Counted from the stretch's first letter, positions 46,155 through 57,309 are shown. The stretch: DNA of 64,000 nt from Pelodictyon luteolum (GCF_001622165.1 NZ_LVWG01000031.1:1-64000), one strand, 5' to 3'. Numbers and translations: made by a program. Notes: generated from the letters alone by a model not told the origin.

Positions 46155-46925
46155 TCAGCCGCTGATCCCGAATGCGTCGAGAGTGTTTCGATAGAGTGCT
46201 TCAGCTGCGGCTTCGGGGGTGATGGATCTCGCATCAGCAATAGCTTCGGCAACGAGGCGTACATGAGCGGGTTCGTTCCGCTTTCCCCTGAATGGCACGG
46301 GGGCAAGGTAAGGGGCGTCGGTTTCGGCAAGCAGGCTTGCAAGCGGAAGAGAGCGAACCACCTCGGGGAGAATGGAGCGCTTGAATGTGATGGTGCCGGG
46401 GATGGAGATGAACAGTCCTCTTCGAATGCACTCCAGAGCCACCGTGGTGTCGCCTGAGAAACAGTGCATAATCCCCCGGAGGCCTGAATGCCGCTCTTCG
46501 TCCAGGATGCGGAGGGTGTCCGGCCAAGCATCACGCGAATGGATGACGACGGGGAGGTCGAGTTCTGCTGCCATCCGGAGCATGGTGCGGAACGCATCCT
46601 GTTGATGACGGGGGTTGTGGCCGGGATAGTGGTAGTCCAGGCCGATCTCGCCTATGGCGACCACTTCAGGGCTGCCTGCGAGCTCCTCGAGCGCTTCGTA
46701 CACTGCATCCGCCACCGGCCCTTCGGCCTCATGCGGGTGAAGGCCTACGTTGGCTTTGATGAAGCTGTACTGCTTCGAGAGCTCGACGGACCTGCGGCTG
46801 CTTGCAAGGTCGGTTCCCGGATCAATGAGGAGCGTGACCCCTGCCGCCTGCATCCGAAGGATGACTTCCGTCCGGTCAGGGTCGAATTCGGGGAACGAAA
46901 GATGGCAGTGTGCGTCAGCCAGCAT
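46155..46925 (-). CDS. tatD: TatD-family metal-dependent deoxyribonuclease
   Basis: A protein of 256 residues from [15 protein letters not shown]; an ATG 12 nt upstream is possible. TatD-family motifs in order: [40 protein letters not shown] and [11 protein letters not shown]. The enzymes are 3'-5' exonucleases on DNA and RNA and act in repair. It starts within the end of lspA (overlap 11 bp), so it belongs to the TPR-aroE-lspA-tatD run. The spacing to the next gene is 88 bp. Confidence 0.92.
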   Translation of the reverse strand: MLADAHCHLSFPEFDPDRTEVILRMQAAGVTLLIDPGTDLASSRRSVELSKQYSFIKANVGLHPHEAEGPVADAVYEALEELAGSPEVVAIGEIGLDYHYPGHNPRHQQDAFRTMLRMAAELDLPVVIHSRDAWPDTLRILDEERHSGLRGIMHCFSGDTTVALECIRRGLFISIPGTITFKRSILPEVVRSLPLASLLAETDAPYLAPVPFRGKRNEPAHVRLVAEAIADARSITPEAAAEALYRNTLDAFGISG

Positions 46926-47418
46926 GACAGGTCCCATCGGTGTCAGGAAAGATCCGGTTGTAGAACAGGACCAGCATGCAGGCACCGATGGTGATTGCAG
47001 AGTCCGCTATGTTGAAGATCGGCCAGAGCGACACCCAGTGGCCGAACAGTTCTCCCTTGTAGAGGTCGAAATAAATGAAATCCGTGACCCTGCCGCTTGC
47101 AATCCGGTCAATCATGTTTCCGATGCCGCCTCCGGCGATGAGGGCGAACGCAGAAAGGAAGAGGGGAGAGCGGTTCCTGCTTCGGGCCACGAAGACGAGG
47201 ACCCCGAGGACGATGGCGCCGGTAAGCATAAGCAGGATGAAGGGAGGGGCGAACTCCATACCGAATGCCACTCCGCGGTTTTCGGCATAGGTGAAGGAGA
47301 AGAAGCCCGGAATAATGGTGATGCTTTGCTGCATGTCGCGGAGAAACGAGACGGCAAGCTGTTTGGTGAGCTGGTCGGCTGCGATGACAGACAGCGCGAT
47401 CATGGTGAACAGTTTCAT
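46915..47418 (-). CDS. lspA: Lipoprotein signal peptidase
   Basis: A 167-residue four-helix membrane aspartyl protease that removes the signal peptide of diacylglyceryl-modified prolipoproteins. The start is at [12 protein letters not shown]. The catalytic aspartates are Asp113 (RVTDFI) and Asp139 (FNIADSAI). Supporting motifs are ADQLTKQ (15-20), NRGVAFGM (47-54) and [10 protein letters not shown] (98-106). The Asp113-Asp139 spacing is 26, longer than the 19 usual in E. coli LspA, because of an insertion ([13 protein letters not shown]). The lipocalin encoded nearby is one of its expected substrates. Confidence 0.93.
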   Translation of the reverse strand: MKLFTMIALSVIAADQLTKQLAVSFLRDMQQSITIIPGFFSFTYAENRGVAFGMEFAPPFILLMLTGAIVLGVLVFVARSRNRSPLFLSAFALIAGGGIGNMIDRIASGRVTDFIYFDLYKGELFGHWVSLWPIFNIADSAITIGACMLVLFYNRIFPDTDGTCHAG

Positions 47419-47446
47419 GTGGCCGGAATGGAGAGTAAGGTTGCTG

Positions 47447-48337
47447 TTACCTGCTGCGCAGCAGCTGCAGTTCATGAAGTACTATGGGTTCAATGTCCCG
47501 GGATGGCATCTCGTGGCCGGTCCAGAGGTGGAAGGATCGGGCGGCCTGGGCCAGGAGCATGGCGATGCCCGGTATCGTGCCGGCTCCGGCTGCTTTTGCT
47601 GCGGCCAGAAGCGGGGTGTGTTCGGGGTTGTATACCATGTCGTAGACGGTCTGGCCGTTGTGGAACAGTCCCGCATCGGTGGGGACGATACTTTCCCCGG
47701 AGTCGGGTCGACCGTAGGTGCCCTTCGGTGTTGCGTTGACGATGAGAGCGGCATCACGGCATGTTTTCATGGCGCTCTCCTGGCCGCGGAACAGGTCATC
47801 CTGGCGGGCAAGTTGCACAAACCCCCTCTTAATGTAAGGCAGAAGGCGCTCTTGTGCCGTTACAGGGTCACGGACGAATACGGTGAGGGACGATGGGCTG
47901 AAGTGGCGCGTGAGGGCCTCTATGGCTGCCAAGGCAGCGCCGCCGTTGCCGAACAGGACTGCCGGCCGTCCGAGAATGGCGGTTTTATGTGGCATGAGCG
48001 GGGCCGCAAATCCGGCGATATCGGTGTTGTGGCCCGTAAGCCTGCCGTTTTCGTTGACGATGGTGTTGACCGCCCCGATGGAGCGTGCGTCATCGGAGAG
48101 TGCATCAAGGGAGGGCACAACGGTTACCTTGTAGGGAATAGTGACGTTGCAGCCCGCAATGCCGAGAGCTCGCATTCCATTGACGGCCACCGGAACCTCT
48201 TCTTCTGAGGCAATGTTGAAGATGGTGTAGCATGCCTCTATCCCGAGGAGGGAGAACGCCGTGTTGTGGATAAGCGGGGAGAGAGAATAATCGACGGCGC
48301 GGCCGATGAGGCCGTAAATCAGTTTGGCATGACTCAT
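47447..48337 (-). CDS. aroE: Shikimate dehydrogenase (NADP)
   Basis: A 296-residue enzyme that reduces 3-dehydroshikimate to shikimate in aromatic amino-acid synthesis. The active-site residues are Lys70 (NVTIPYK) and Asp106 (GHNTDIAGF), with the substrate segment YSLSPLIHN at 17-25. The nucleotide-binding glycine-rich loop is [12 protein letters not shown], and the C-terminal part has [18 protein letters not shown]. It overlaps the upstream TPR gene by ATGA and is followed by lspA after 28 bp. Confidence 0.94.
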   Translation of the reverse strand: MSHAKLIYGLIGRAVDYSLSPLIHNTAFSLLGIEACYTIFNIASEEEVPVAVNGMRALGIAGCNVTIPYKVTVVPSLDALSDDARSIGAVNTIVNENGRLTGHNTDIAGFAAPLMPHKTAILGRPAVLFGNGGAALAAIEALTRHFSPSSLTVFVRDPVTAQERLLPYIKRGFVQLARQDDLFRGQESAMKTCRDAALIVNATPKGTYGRPDSGESIVPTDAGLFHNGQTVYDMVYNPEHTPLLAAAKAAGAGTIPGIAMLLAQAARSFHLWTGHEMPSRDIEPIVLHELQLLRSR

Positions 48338-49731
48338 GAAATCCCCAGCATCCTCCTCACTGAATCCTGCTGGTAAAGTTCAGGAAATGCGCTCTGGAAG
48401 AGCTGCTTTTTGTCAGGATCGATCTTGAATGCCTTGCTGAGTGCTTTCAGGGTACTGAGTTTGTCACCCATTGCGAAATAAGCGGCGGCGATCTCAAAAT
48501 GGGCGTCTGCAGAGAGCGGCTGGAGTTTCAGTGACTGCTGCAGCGCTTCAATCGAGGTGTTGATATGGCCGGCGTCCTTAAGTACCATGGCGAAGTCGAC
48601 CCATATCTGCGGGCTTTCCGGATCAAGCTCAATCACCCGGCGGTATGTTTCGATGGAGTCTTCCAGATTGTTTACGTTGTATTCAATCTCTGCTTTGAGC
48701 AACAGGTACTCGATGCTGTCGGGTATGAGCTTCAGGGCCTCCATGACGGTATGGAAGGCTTTAGGGTAGTCATCCATCGCTTCATGGCAACAGGCAAGGG
48801 CGAACCATGCGTCAGCAAAATCAGAACTCTGGGAGATGCATTTACGATAGCAGTCAGCGGCTTCCTGATACTCTTCAAGTTCTTCGCAGGCAATACCGAG
48901 GTTATAGAGCGCATTGATGTCGTCTGGCTCGTAGATGAGGGTCTGGCGGTAGCTTTCGGCAGCATCCTCAATCCGTCCATTGATGGCCAGAACGTTGGCC
49001 CGGTTGTACCACGCAGAGCTGAAATCCTCGGAAATCGCCAGAGCCATGTCGTAGCACTCGAGTGCTTCGTCGTAGCGCTTCATCTTGCTCAACACCAGAC
49101 CGTTGTTGTACCAGGCGTTGATGTTATAGGGGTCCAGATCCAGGTTCTTGTTGTAGCAGGTGGTGCTTTCCTCAAGCTTTCCCAGTAGATCTCTGCAGTA
49201 TGCAAGCTCATACCAGGCTTCGGCGAAATCCGGGTCAAGCTCCAGGGTCCGGAGGAAATCTTCCTCTGCTTCTGCGAAGCGGTCAAGCCGCTGCAGAATG
49301 GTTCCCCTGTAGTAGTGGTAATCTTTTTCTACGGAGCTGTCTGCTCTTATGCCCTCAATCTCTTCGAGTGCCAGCTCAAGATGGCCGGTGTTGAACCAGG
49401 CGAGCGCCAGATTGACCCTCATCTCGCTGTCTGCCGGGCTGAGGAGCGAAGCATGCTGGAAAGCGTCGAGCGCTTCCTCGAACATGCCGTTGAGGGTCAG
49501 GCAGTTGCCGAGGTGGAACCAGGCTTCGGTGTTGTATGGGGCAATCTCTTCAAGGCGTCGGGCCACAAGAAGGGCTTCAGCAGTGAAACCATCTTCATTG
49601 AGCTGCGCTATCCTGTCAATCAGCTCTTCAGCATCAAAGAGTGCACCGAGACCCTCAAGATCGGGTTTTTCCTTTCCTGACGGTCCTTTTCCGGGTCTAT
49701 GGTCATCGTCGAAGAAATCAGGCAGGTTCAT
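48334..49731 (-). CDS. Tetratricopeptide-repeat protein
   Basis: A 465-residue protein made almost wholly of TPR units (roughly 10-11) from about residue 55 to 445, with repeats such as [21 protein letters not shown] and [30 protein letters not shown]. The first ~30 residues are charged and polar ([19 protein letters not shown]). There is no signal peptide or membrane segment, so it is probably a cytoplasmic scaffold. Proteins of this pattern are common in Chlorobi. The partner is unknown. It is the first gene of the run that includes aroE, lspA and tatD. Confidence 0.85.
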   Translation of the reverse strand: MNLPDFFDDDHRPGKGPSGKEKPDLEGLGALFDAEELIDRIAQLNEDGFTAEALLVARRLEEIAPYNTEAWFHLGNCLTLNGMFEEALDAFQHASLLSPADSEMRVNLALAWFNTGHLELALEEIEGIRADSSVEKDYHYYRGTILQRLDRFAEAEEDFLRTLELDPDFAEAWYELAYCRDLLGKLEESTTCYNKNLDLDPYNINAWYNNGLVLSKMKRYDEALECYDMALAISEDFSSAWYNRANVLAINGRIEDAAESYRQTLIYEPDDINALYNLGIACEELEEYQEAADCYRKCISQSSDFADAWFALACCHEAMDDYPKAFHTVMEALKLIPDSIEYLLLKAEIEYNVNNLEDSIETYRRVIELDPESPQIWVDFAMVLKDAGHINTSIEALQQSLKLQPLSADAHFEIAAAYFAMGDKLSTLKALSKAFKIDPDKKQLFQSAFPELYQQDSVRRMLGIS

Positions 49732-49844
49732 TGGCAGGCATATATTGTTTTACATCCATCACGGTCATAGCATGCATAGATAAATATAAGAGAAATATCC
49801 GAACTACCGCAGGTTGGCTTTTCGTCCGGGTCATCAACAGGGAG

Positions 49845-51731
49845 TTACGGGTGATAATGCCTGAAAATTGACACCCCCTTGACGTGGCCGGCGAATGCTG
49901 AGAGCTCTTCGGCGCTTGCCGCTGCAACCCCTTCCACTGATCCGAAACGCTCCAGGAGGGCGAATGCGGTTTTTTCCCCGATGCCAGGGATTGCGGTGAG
50001 TCCGGTCTCGAGTGTCCGTTTTGAGCGGATATTGCGATGGTAGGTTATGGCGAACCGGTGCGCCTCGTCGCGCAGCTGCTGGAGAAGCTTGAGAGCAGGG
50101 GATGTTTTCGGCAGATTGAACGGCCCGTCCGCATCCGGAGTAAAGATCTCTTCCAGGCGTTTTGCGAGCCCGATGACGGGGACCGTGACTCCCAGCCGGT
50201 CAAGCACTTTTTTAGCACTGTTGGCCTGGCCTTTTCCTCCGTCGACCACGATGAGGTCCGGGAGCGGGAGCTCATCACGCAGCGAACCCCCATAACGGCG
50301 TCCGAGTACCTGTTCCATGGCGGCATAGTCATCGGAACTTCCTGTACCGCAAGCATCTTCAAGTGACTGGAGCCTGAACTTCCGGTACGCGGATTTAAGG
50401 GGCTTTCCGTTGACGAAGCATACCATCGAACTGACATAGTCGGTTCCCTGAAGGTGCGAGTTGTCGAAGCACTCGATCCGTTTCGGGGGGCTCTCAAGAT
50501 GCAGCGATTCTCCGAGTGCTTTTACCCCATAGTGTTCGCGAGCGGCTTCCCCGCGTTTCTGTTTCTGTACCAGATACTCTGCCAGATGGTGGCGGGCGTT
50601 CTGGCGGCACATTTCCATCAGCTGGGCTTTTTCGCCAATCTGCGGTACCGTGAACTTCACCGGCTTTTTCCGTGTCGGGTTCTCTTCCGCCCTTTCTCTG
50701 GAGAGGGCCTGGAGACTTTCGGTGTCGTCCAGATCAAGCTGCGCCGAGAGAAGGACTTCTTCCGGCATTGCTTCGGGTGCTTTCAGGTAGTACCCCTCGA
50801 GTACTTTCCCGAGCAGTTTTTTCTCGGGTTCACCGGCGGTGTTGGTGAGGATGAAGTGCCGTGCCCCGAGCATCTTGCCTTCACGGATGCGGAACACCAC
50901 ACCGCAGGCTTCGTCATCTCCGGAAGCGATGGCCGCAACGTCCCGGTCCATGCCGTCGGCGGCAACCATTTTCTGCCTGTCGGCGTATCTGCGGAGGCTT
51001 TGAAGCTGCATCTTCAGCTCCGCGGCTTCTTCAAAGCGCAGTTCTGCGGCAGCCTTGAGCATTTTTTCGTGCAGTTCCTTGAGGAGTCCCGTGGTGCGTC
51101 CCTTCAGAAGCCGCACAATCTCGCCGATCATCTCCAGATACTCGGCCTCATCCTGCAGCCCTTCGCAAGGGCCCTTGCATTTGCCGATGTGGTAGTCGAG
51201 GCAGAGCCTGTGCTTTTTTGCGGCAATGTTTTCAGGCGTGAGGCTGTACCGGCAGCTTCGGACCGGGAAAATGGAACCGATAAGCTCGAGAATCGAACGC
51301 AGTTGACCTGCTTCGGTGTAGGGACCGAACCAGGTTGAATTGTCGCGTATGCGGTTGCGCGAGATGAAGACGCGGGGAAAGGGTTCGCCGGTGATGACGA
51401 GCCACGGGTAGGTCTTGTCGTCTTTCAGGTTGACGTTATACCGGGGCTTCAGCTCCTTGATCAGGTTGTTTTCAAGGATCAGCGCCTCAACCTCAGAAGA
51501 GGTTATGATGATCTCCATATCGGTGATATGGCCAACCAGCACCTGTGTTTTGCCTGTCAGCTGCCGGGGATCGCGAAAGTAGGAACGAACCCTTGAACGG
51601 ATGTTCTTGGCTTTTCCGACATAGATAACCTTTCCTGCACTGTTTTTGAACTGGTAGATGCCGGGGCCTGTAGGCAGTGATGCGACTGTTTCGCGGAGTT
51701 CGGGGGACGTGGTGTCAGTTTCGGCAGCCAT
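49845..51731 (-). CDS. uvrC: Excinuclease ABC subunit C
   Basis: A 628-residue dual-incision nuclease of nucleotide excision repair. It has an N-terminal GIY-YIG domain (PGIYQFKNSAGKVIYVGKAKN), a UVR motif in the middle (AAELRFEEAAELKMQL), a C-terminal RNase H-like domain with the conserved IECFDNSHLQGTDYVSSMV and DLIVVDGGKGQ, and a helix-hairpin-helix pair at the end (IPGIGEKTAFALLERFGS). All elements are present and in order. It forms a single-gene unit; the PcrA/UvrD helicase at 14717 is its expected partner in the repair pathway. Confidence 0.96.
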   Translation of the reverse strand: MAAETDTTSPELRETVASLPTGPGIYQFKNSAGKVIYVGKAKNIRSRVRSYFRDPRQLTGKTQVLVGHITDMEIIITSSEVEALILENNLIKELKPRYNVNLKDDKTYPWLVITGEPFPRVFISRNRIRDNSTWFGPYTEAGQLRSILELIGSIFPVRSCRYSLTPENIAAKKHRLCLDYHIGKCKGPCEGLQDEAEYLEMIGEIVRLLKGRTTGLLKELHEKMLKAAAELRFEEAAELKMQLQSLRRYADRQKMVAADGMDRDVAAIASGDDEACGVVFRIREGKMLGARHFILTNTAGEPEKKLLGKVLEGYYLKAPEAMPEEVLLSAQLDLDDTESLQALSRERAEENPTRKKPVKFTVPQIGEKAQLMEMCRQNARHHLAEYLVQKQKRGEAAREHYGVKALGESLHLESPPKRIECFDNSHLQGTDYVSSMVCFVNGKPLKSAYRKFRLQSLEDACGTGSSDDYAAMEQVLGRRYGGSLRDELPLPDLIVVDGGKGQANSAKKVLDRLGVTVPVIGLAKRLEEIFTPDADGPFNLPKTSPALKLLQQLRDEAHRFAITYHRNIRSKRTLETGLTAIPGIGEKTAFALLERFGSVEGVAAASAEELSAFAGHVKGVSIFRHYHP

Positions 51732-51784
51732 GCAGGGCGTTCAAGGTGAAGTTGGGGTGTGAAGCGGTTCCCATGAAAGTAAAC

Positions 51785-51817
51785 AAAAAAAGGCGCGGTT
51801 GGTTCCGCGCCTTTTTT
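51785..51817 (-). terminator. Terminator after the SSS symporter gene
   Basis: A perfect inverted repeat: six A and GGCGCGG (51786-51798) pair with CCGCGCC and six T (51805-51817) around a 6-nt loop. It lies 26 bp past the symporter stop codon and separates it from uvrC. Confidence 0.9.
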
Positions 51818-51842
51818 AGTGAATGGTGACCTCTCAAGATCC

Positions 51843-53627
<1,785 letters not shown>

Positions 53628-53685
53628 AGCGGTAAACAGTTAAGGTTTGGTTGTGTGTGCTGGATTTTTTCTTTCAGGTAAGCCC

Positions 53686-53943
53686 TCAGTCCTCGCGAAC
53701 GTCGAATTTCTTGTCGAGCTTGTTCATCAGTGCGACATAGACGAAGATCAGGATGACGAAGACATAGATCGAGCCCTGCTGCGCAAACCAGAATCCAAGC
53801 TTGAAGCCGCCGAGCTGGATGGCGTTGAGCTGGTTGACAAAGAGAATGCCGAACCCGTATGATACGACAAACCAGACCACCAGCAGACCGATGAGGTAGC
53901 CGAGGTTGATTTTCCAGTACTCCTGGAGTTTGCCTTTTTCCAT
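53686..53943 (-). CDS. DUF4212 small subunit of a sodium/solute symporter
   Basis: An 85-residue membrane protein with two hydrophobic segments (about 14-36 and 48-72). The starting WKINLGYLIGLLVVWFVVSYGFG pattern matches DUF4212 (the small subunit of VC_2705-type SSS transporters). It lies 58 bp upstream of the large subunit and is preceded by a GTAYCTT box, so it starts the unit. The ATG is preceded by a C/A-rich leader. Confidence 0.88.
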   Translation of the reverse strand: MEKGKLQEYWKINLGYLIGLLVVWFVVSYGFGILFVNQLNAIQLGGFKLGFWFAQQGSIYVFVILIFVYVALMNKLDKKFDVRED

Positions 53944-53998
53944 GGATGGTGTTTGTTAATGGTTGTGATGGTGTGTGCTAAACTACATACATATCCGT

Positions 53999-54004
53999 AA
54001 GGTA
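53999..54004 (-). promoter_or_regulatory. GTAYCTT box upstream of the DUF4212/symporter unit (possible -10 element)
   Basis: On the minus strand, TACCTT preceded by CG lies 55 nt before the DUF4212 ATG. Confidence 0.35.
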
Positions 54005-54062
54005 CGGAAAAAGATGATTAGGACGGAAGCCTATAAACGATTGTTGATAGGGCTGGAAGCAG

Positions 54063-54105
54063 TACTCCCGAAAGTGCCGCGTATTTCCAGGCGCTTCCGG
54101 GAGTA
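54063..54105 (-). terminator. Hairpin downstream of the DUF302 gene
   Basis: A 16-bp stem (54063-54078 with 54090-54105) around an 11-nt loop, with one mismatch and one wobble. It lies 27 bp past the DUF302 stop codon on the minus strand. No T-tract follows, so it may be an mRNA end-protecting hairpin rather than a standard terminator. Confidence 0.45.
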
Positions 54106-54131
54106 TGATGGTTCATAGTTTCTGAGAGGCG

Positions 54132-54611
54132 TTACTCGGCAATGACCGGGGCAAGCATTTTTGCTTCGTCATCGGCAACGCTGCCTCCCATGACCTTGGC
54201 AATATTGCCTCCAAAGATCTTGGCCATGAGGCCCATGTTCATGCCGGTGATATAGATCTTGCCGCCCTCTCCTTCATAAACACCCCAGGCGCAGGGCATG
54301 AGGGTAGAGACTTCAGGGTTGGTGGCGAGCACATCGTTGGCATACTGTGCATTGCAGAGTTCGACGATGCTGACCTGCTTGTCAAGCGTGATGCCCTGCT
54401 TGGCGATCGAGGCGGTCATGTCGCGTGTTGCGGGTGACTGCCAGTTGTTGGCTTCGATTGAGGATTTCAGCGCAGCGCAGGTTTCTTCCACGGTCGCGTA
54501 GCGGCTCTCATGGGTGGTGAGCATCAAGCCCGGCATCATGCGCATGGCAAGAAGCCCGGTGAGGATGATGCCTGCGATGAGTCCCGCAAAGAAGGTGACG
54601 GCTTTGTTCAT
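54132..54611 (-). CDS. DUF302-domain membrane-anchored protein
   Basis: A protein of 159 residues if it starts at MNKAVTFFAG; a hydrophobic segment (about 5-26) anchors it and the remaining domain is DUF302-like. The family segment VELCNAQYANDVLATNPEVSTLMPCAWGVYEGEGGKIYITGMNMGLM is characteristic: Cys107 and Cys127 in it may form a disulfide or bind a ligand. DUF302 proteins have no agreed function. It has its own leader downstream of the porin gene's terminator; the spacer to the porin is about 178 bp, so it is probably a separate unit. Confidence 0.8.
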   Translation of the reverse strand: MNKAVTFFAGLIAGIILTGLLAMRMMPGLMLTTHESRYATVEETCAALKSSIEANNWQSPATRDMTASIAKQGITLDKQVSIVELCNAQYANDVLATNPEVSTLMPCAWGVYEGEGGKIYITGMNMGLMAKIFGGNIAKVMGGSVADDEAKMLAPVIAE

Positions 54612-54734
54612 GTTTTTTTCGTTTTTGATTGTTCGAAGAGGATGCCGGCCGAAGTGCCGTGTTGCACAGTACATACATTTCAATGTACGGTGAAATCGCT
54701 TTTCAGGCAAATGCCCATAACCGGGCTGTAAATA

Positions 54735-54764
54735 GAAAGGGCCGCCCAAGGAGGCGGCCCTTTC
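54735..54764 (-). terminator. Terminator after the porin gene
   Basis: A perfect 12-bp inverted repeat (GAAAGGGCCGCC at 54735-54746, GGCGGCCCTTTC at 54753-54764) with a 6-nt loop, 24 bp past the porin stop codon on the minus strand. A short T-rich stretch follows. Confidence 0.8.
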
Positions 54765-54788
54765 CAGCTTCTGGCGTAGCGAGTAAGC

Positions 54789-55919
54789 TTAGAAGGTTAC
54801 TGTTGCCCACAGCTCGGCACGGAGGGTGCTGGTGTCGCTGTCGGTGGTTGCGGTTTCCGTTGACTTGGTCAGCCAGCGGAGGGTTGGCTGGAGGCTGAAG
54901 GTGCCTGCTGCTGACTCGTAGACGCTGTACTTGTACTGTGCCCACACGAAGGTGTTCGAGTAGTCGGTGTTGGTCTTGTTGTCCGCTGCAGGGTTGTAGT
55001 CGACCCATGCCATGAACGGTCCGACCTCGCCCTTCAGGCGGTACACGGCTGCATGGTAGTCTGCGCCGTTGTCTTCGCAGAAGGTGTAGAACGCGCTGCA
55101 GGAGAGTTTGGCGTCGCCGACCGGCATGGATGCGTTGGCGCCGAAGGTCCAGGGCGTGACGTCTTTTGCAAAGGTGACGTCGGTGGTCGGGTCAGCATGT
55201 CCGGTAACTGCTGCGGTAACGAACGCAGCGCCAACGAGGGTCTGGTTCCAGATGTCGGTGTTGCCGATCACGGTGACCATCTGCGGCTCGATGGTGACGT
55301 CGCCGATGTTCATCTTGTAGGAGAGGTGCACGCCGTAGCCGTCGTTGAAGAGGCCGTCGGAATTCACGCTGTTGTTGATGAGGGTTATCGGCGCTTCGTT
55401 GTCGAGCACGAGAACGGTAGCGTTCAGGTCGCCGTCACCGAGCTTGGTGCCGTAGTTGACGCCGTAGCCGCGGTCGAAGTTGATGTTGAAGACCGGGGAA
55501 TCCAGGGCCTGCATCGGGTAGAGCGAGAGGTCGAGGATCGGGTTGTTGAAGCTGTTCAGCGGCATGCGGCCCATCATGTAGTGGCTGTCCTGCATCATGC
55601 GGCCGAAGTAGAAGTTCGAGATGTCGACGGTGATGGCCTCATGGTTACCGTAGCCTACGGTCTGCCAGCCGCCGGCGATGTTGCCTTCCTCGTTCATCAG
55701 CATGGTCTTGAAGAAGTAGCCGCTACCGAGATCGGCTGCGCCCTTCAGGCGAATCCTGTACTGCCATTTGACATCGTCAGCCGTGGTCCCGGTATCGCTG
55801 TCGTTGAATTCGCTCCTTACCCTGACGCTGGCGTCTCCACCGAATTTCAGCTCGGCAGAAGCAGGTGATGCGTATGACAGTACTGCAAGCATTGCAGCAA
55901 GCGATAGCATTTTTTTCAT
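54789..55919 (-). CDS. Outer-membrane porin-like beta-barrel protein
   Basis: A 376-residue protein with a clear signal peptide (MKKMLSLAAMLAVLSYASPASA, about 22 residues). The mature part is rich in Gly, Asp, Thr and aromatic residues, with alternating strands such as YQYRIRLKGAADLG-like segments, and ends in Phe (TVTF), a typical BamA recognition signal. It has no other named domain that I can place; it resembles the general porins of Chlorobi. A GGAG sits 10 nt before the ATG, and the leader further upstream is C/A-rich. Confidence 0.82.
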   Translation of the reverse strand: MKKMLSLAAMLAVLSYASPASAELKFGGDASVRVRSEFNDSDTGTTADDVKWQYRIRLKGAADLGSGYFFKTMLMNEEGNIAGGWQTVGYGNHEAITVDISNFYFGRMMQDSHYMMGRMPLNSFNNPILDLSLYPMQALDSPVFNINFDRGYGVNYGTKLGDGDLNATVLVLDNEAPITLINNSVNSDGLFNDGYGVHLSYKMNIGDVTIEPQMVTVIGNTDIWNQTLVGAAFVTAAVTGHADPTTDVTFAKDVTPWTFGANASMPVGDAKLSCSAFYTFCEDNGADYHAAVYRLKGEVGPFMAWVDYNPAADNKTNTDYSNTFVWAQYKYSVYESAAGTFSLQPTLRWLTKSTETATTDSDTSTLRAELWATVTF

Positions 55920-56029
55920 GTGTTGTTCTCCGTTAGGTTGTGTGTGTGCGTTGCAGAGAAAAATGGTCCCGTGACCCTGAAAGTCAGCGGAACCGGATAC
56001 AGAAAAGAACGTGTGTGCTTGTACTTAAC

Positions 56030-56130
56030 CCTAAATGTAAGTATTTCAATAGGAAAGGAGCAAATTTATTTTTTGTCTTCTTTTTCCACTGTATTGCATT
56101 TAGAGTATATGACTATTATATAAAGGTTTG
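56030..56130. other. AT-rich divergent spacer between porin and NUDIX genes
   Basis: This part of the 245-bp spacer is markedly AT-rich against the GC-rich genes on both sides, with T-runs and the stretches TTTATTTTTTG and GACTATTATATAAAGG. It probably holds the promoters for both directions. No convincing operator dyad is seen. Confidence 0.5.
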
Positions 56131-56164
56131 CGCCGTGGCGGCTGCACCAACTATTGACGGGGAT

Positions 56165-56677
56165 ATGAATATGGGAGATGTGACATTGCGCGTCAGCGCC
56201 CTCTGCATCCGGGACGGGCACGTCCTGCTTGTGGAGCATAAGAGTTTTTCTGCCGGAGACCCTTTTCTACCGGAGAGTTACTGGATTCTGCCAGGCGGCG
56301 GGGTTGAACGAGGTGAGACGCTGGAAGATGCAGTTCGGCGTGAAATGATGGAGGAGACAGGGCTCAGCTGCAATGTTGGCGGGCTGATTTTCGTTAAGGA
56401 GCTGCTCTATCCCTACCCCGGTGTTGCGGGCCAGGGGGAGCGCCATCACTCGGTCTCTCTCGGCTTCCACTGTGAGGTGACAGGGGGTGAAACCATTACC
56501 GGCAGGGATCCCGAATACCCCGATGACCAGCAGATGATCATGCGGGTTGACTGGCTGGCGGTTACGGACCTTCATCGCTACGACCTCTATCCGCCGTTCC
56601 TTCCTGACTATTTACGCAAAGGCGCTAAGGAAGGGTTTTCTGGTGCCGTGCCCGAGTTTTTCGATTCACTGCTCTGA
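56165..56677 (+). CDS. NUDIX hydrolase
   Basis: A protein of 170 residues from the ATG at 56165; another ATG at 56171 and a GTG at 56135 are alternatives. The NUDIX box is complete: Gly-x5-Glu-x7-Arg-Glu-x-x-Glu-Glu-x-Gly (GGVERGETLEDAVRREMMEETGL, split here as GGVERGE, TLEDAVR, REMMEETGL). It hydrolyses a nucleoside diphosphate linked to some other group; the substrate cannot be told. It stands alone, divergent from the porin and convergent with the PagL-like gene across a shared terminator. Confidence 0.88.
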   Translation: MNMGDVTLRVSALCIRDGHVLLVEHKSFSAGDPFLPESYWILPGGGVERGETLEDAVRREMMEETGLSCNVGGLIFVKELLYPYPGVAGQGERHHSVSLGFHCEVTGGETITGRDPEYPDDQQMIMRVDWLAVTDLHRYDLYPPFLPDYLRKGAKEGFSGAVPEFFDSLL

Positions 56678-56706
56678 GTCTTCCACCCTGTCCGCATTAT
56701 ACAATA

Positions 56707-56735
56707 CAAAAGCCCCTGCAGTTCAGGGGCTTTTG
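56707..56735. terminator. Bidirectional terminator between the NUDIX and PagL-like genes
   Basis: A perfect 12-bp stem (CAAAAGCCCCTG at 56707-56718 and CAGGGGCTTTTG at 56724-56735) around a 5-nt loop, with A-runs on the left arm and T-runs on the right, suited to both converging genes. Confidence 0.88.
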
Positions 56736-56766
56736 CGTTATGGGTATGTTGGTCCGTGTTTCCGGT

Positions 56767-57309
56767 TCAGAACAGATGGCCGAAGCGGATGCCGATGTTG
56801 TCGATGCCAGGATTGGGATCGGCAGTGTTGGCGTTCGAAATATGGTCCATCATGAGTGACACCCTGTTGCAGTCGGTGAGGTTGTATCCTACCTCGAGTG
56901 CGAGCCGGAGGAGAACGGCGCTTCCGAGATCCTTGCCGGATTCGTTGTTTGCCGAGAGTCCGACTCCCGCATCAAAAAAGACACCGTTCTTCCACTGGTA
57001 CTCCCAGAGGCCGCCGCCGTAGATGTGGCTGGTGTCACCGGAGCTGTTCAGGGAAAGTCCTACATTCGGGCGTGCCGAACCGCCCCAGAACTCCCACTCG
57101 GGTGTGAAAATGAGCTCTGCGTTGAAATCCACTCCCTGTTCGGAGGGAACAGCGCCCCAGAGGTTGATGTCGGTGTCGTGGGCGAGGATGCCCACCCGTG
57201 CTTCATGCAGCCAGTCGCTGGTTGCGGCCTCTGCCTGCAGGGGGAGCATGCATAGTGCTGTGATGAGTGCGAGGATTCCGGCCTTGAAGGGTGTGTGTGT
57301 CGTTTTCAT
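56767..57309 (-). CDS. PagL-like lipid A 3-O-deacylase / acyloxyacyl hydrolase
   Basis: A 180-residue outer-membrane protein. It has a signal peptide (to about residue 28, QAEAA) and a final Phe. The active-site segment near the C-terminus reads DHISNANTADPNPGIDNIG: His and Ser of the H-x-S-N motif are present. The third catalytic position, 12 residues after the Ser, is Asp rather than the Glu of Pseudomonas PagL. In known members the enzyme removes the 3-position acyl chain of lipid A. It follows pyrB by about 40 bp, with a CA-repeat leader, so it may be in the same transcript. Confidence 0.78.
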   Translation of the reverse strand: MKTTHTPFKAGILALITALCMLPLQAEAATSDWLHEARVGILAHDTDINLWGAVPSEQGVDFNAELIFTPEWEFWGGSARPNVGLSLNSSGDTSHIYGGGLWEYQWKNGVFFDAGVGLSANNESGKDLGSAVLLRLALEVGYNLTDCNRVSLMMDHISNANTADPNPGIDNIGIRFGHLF

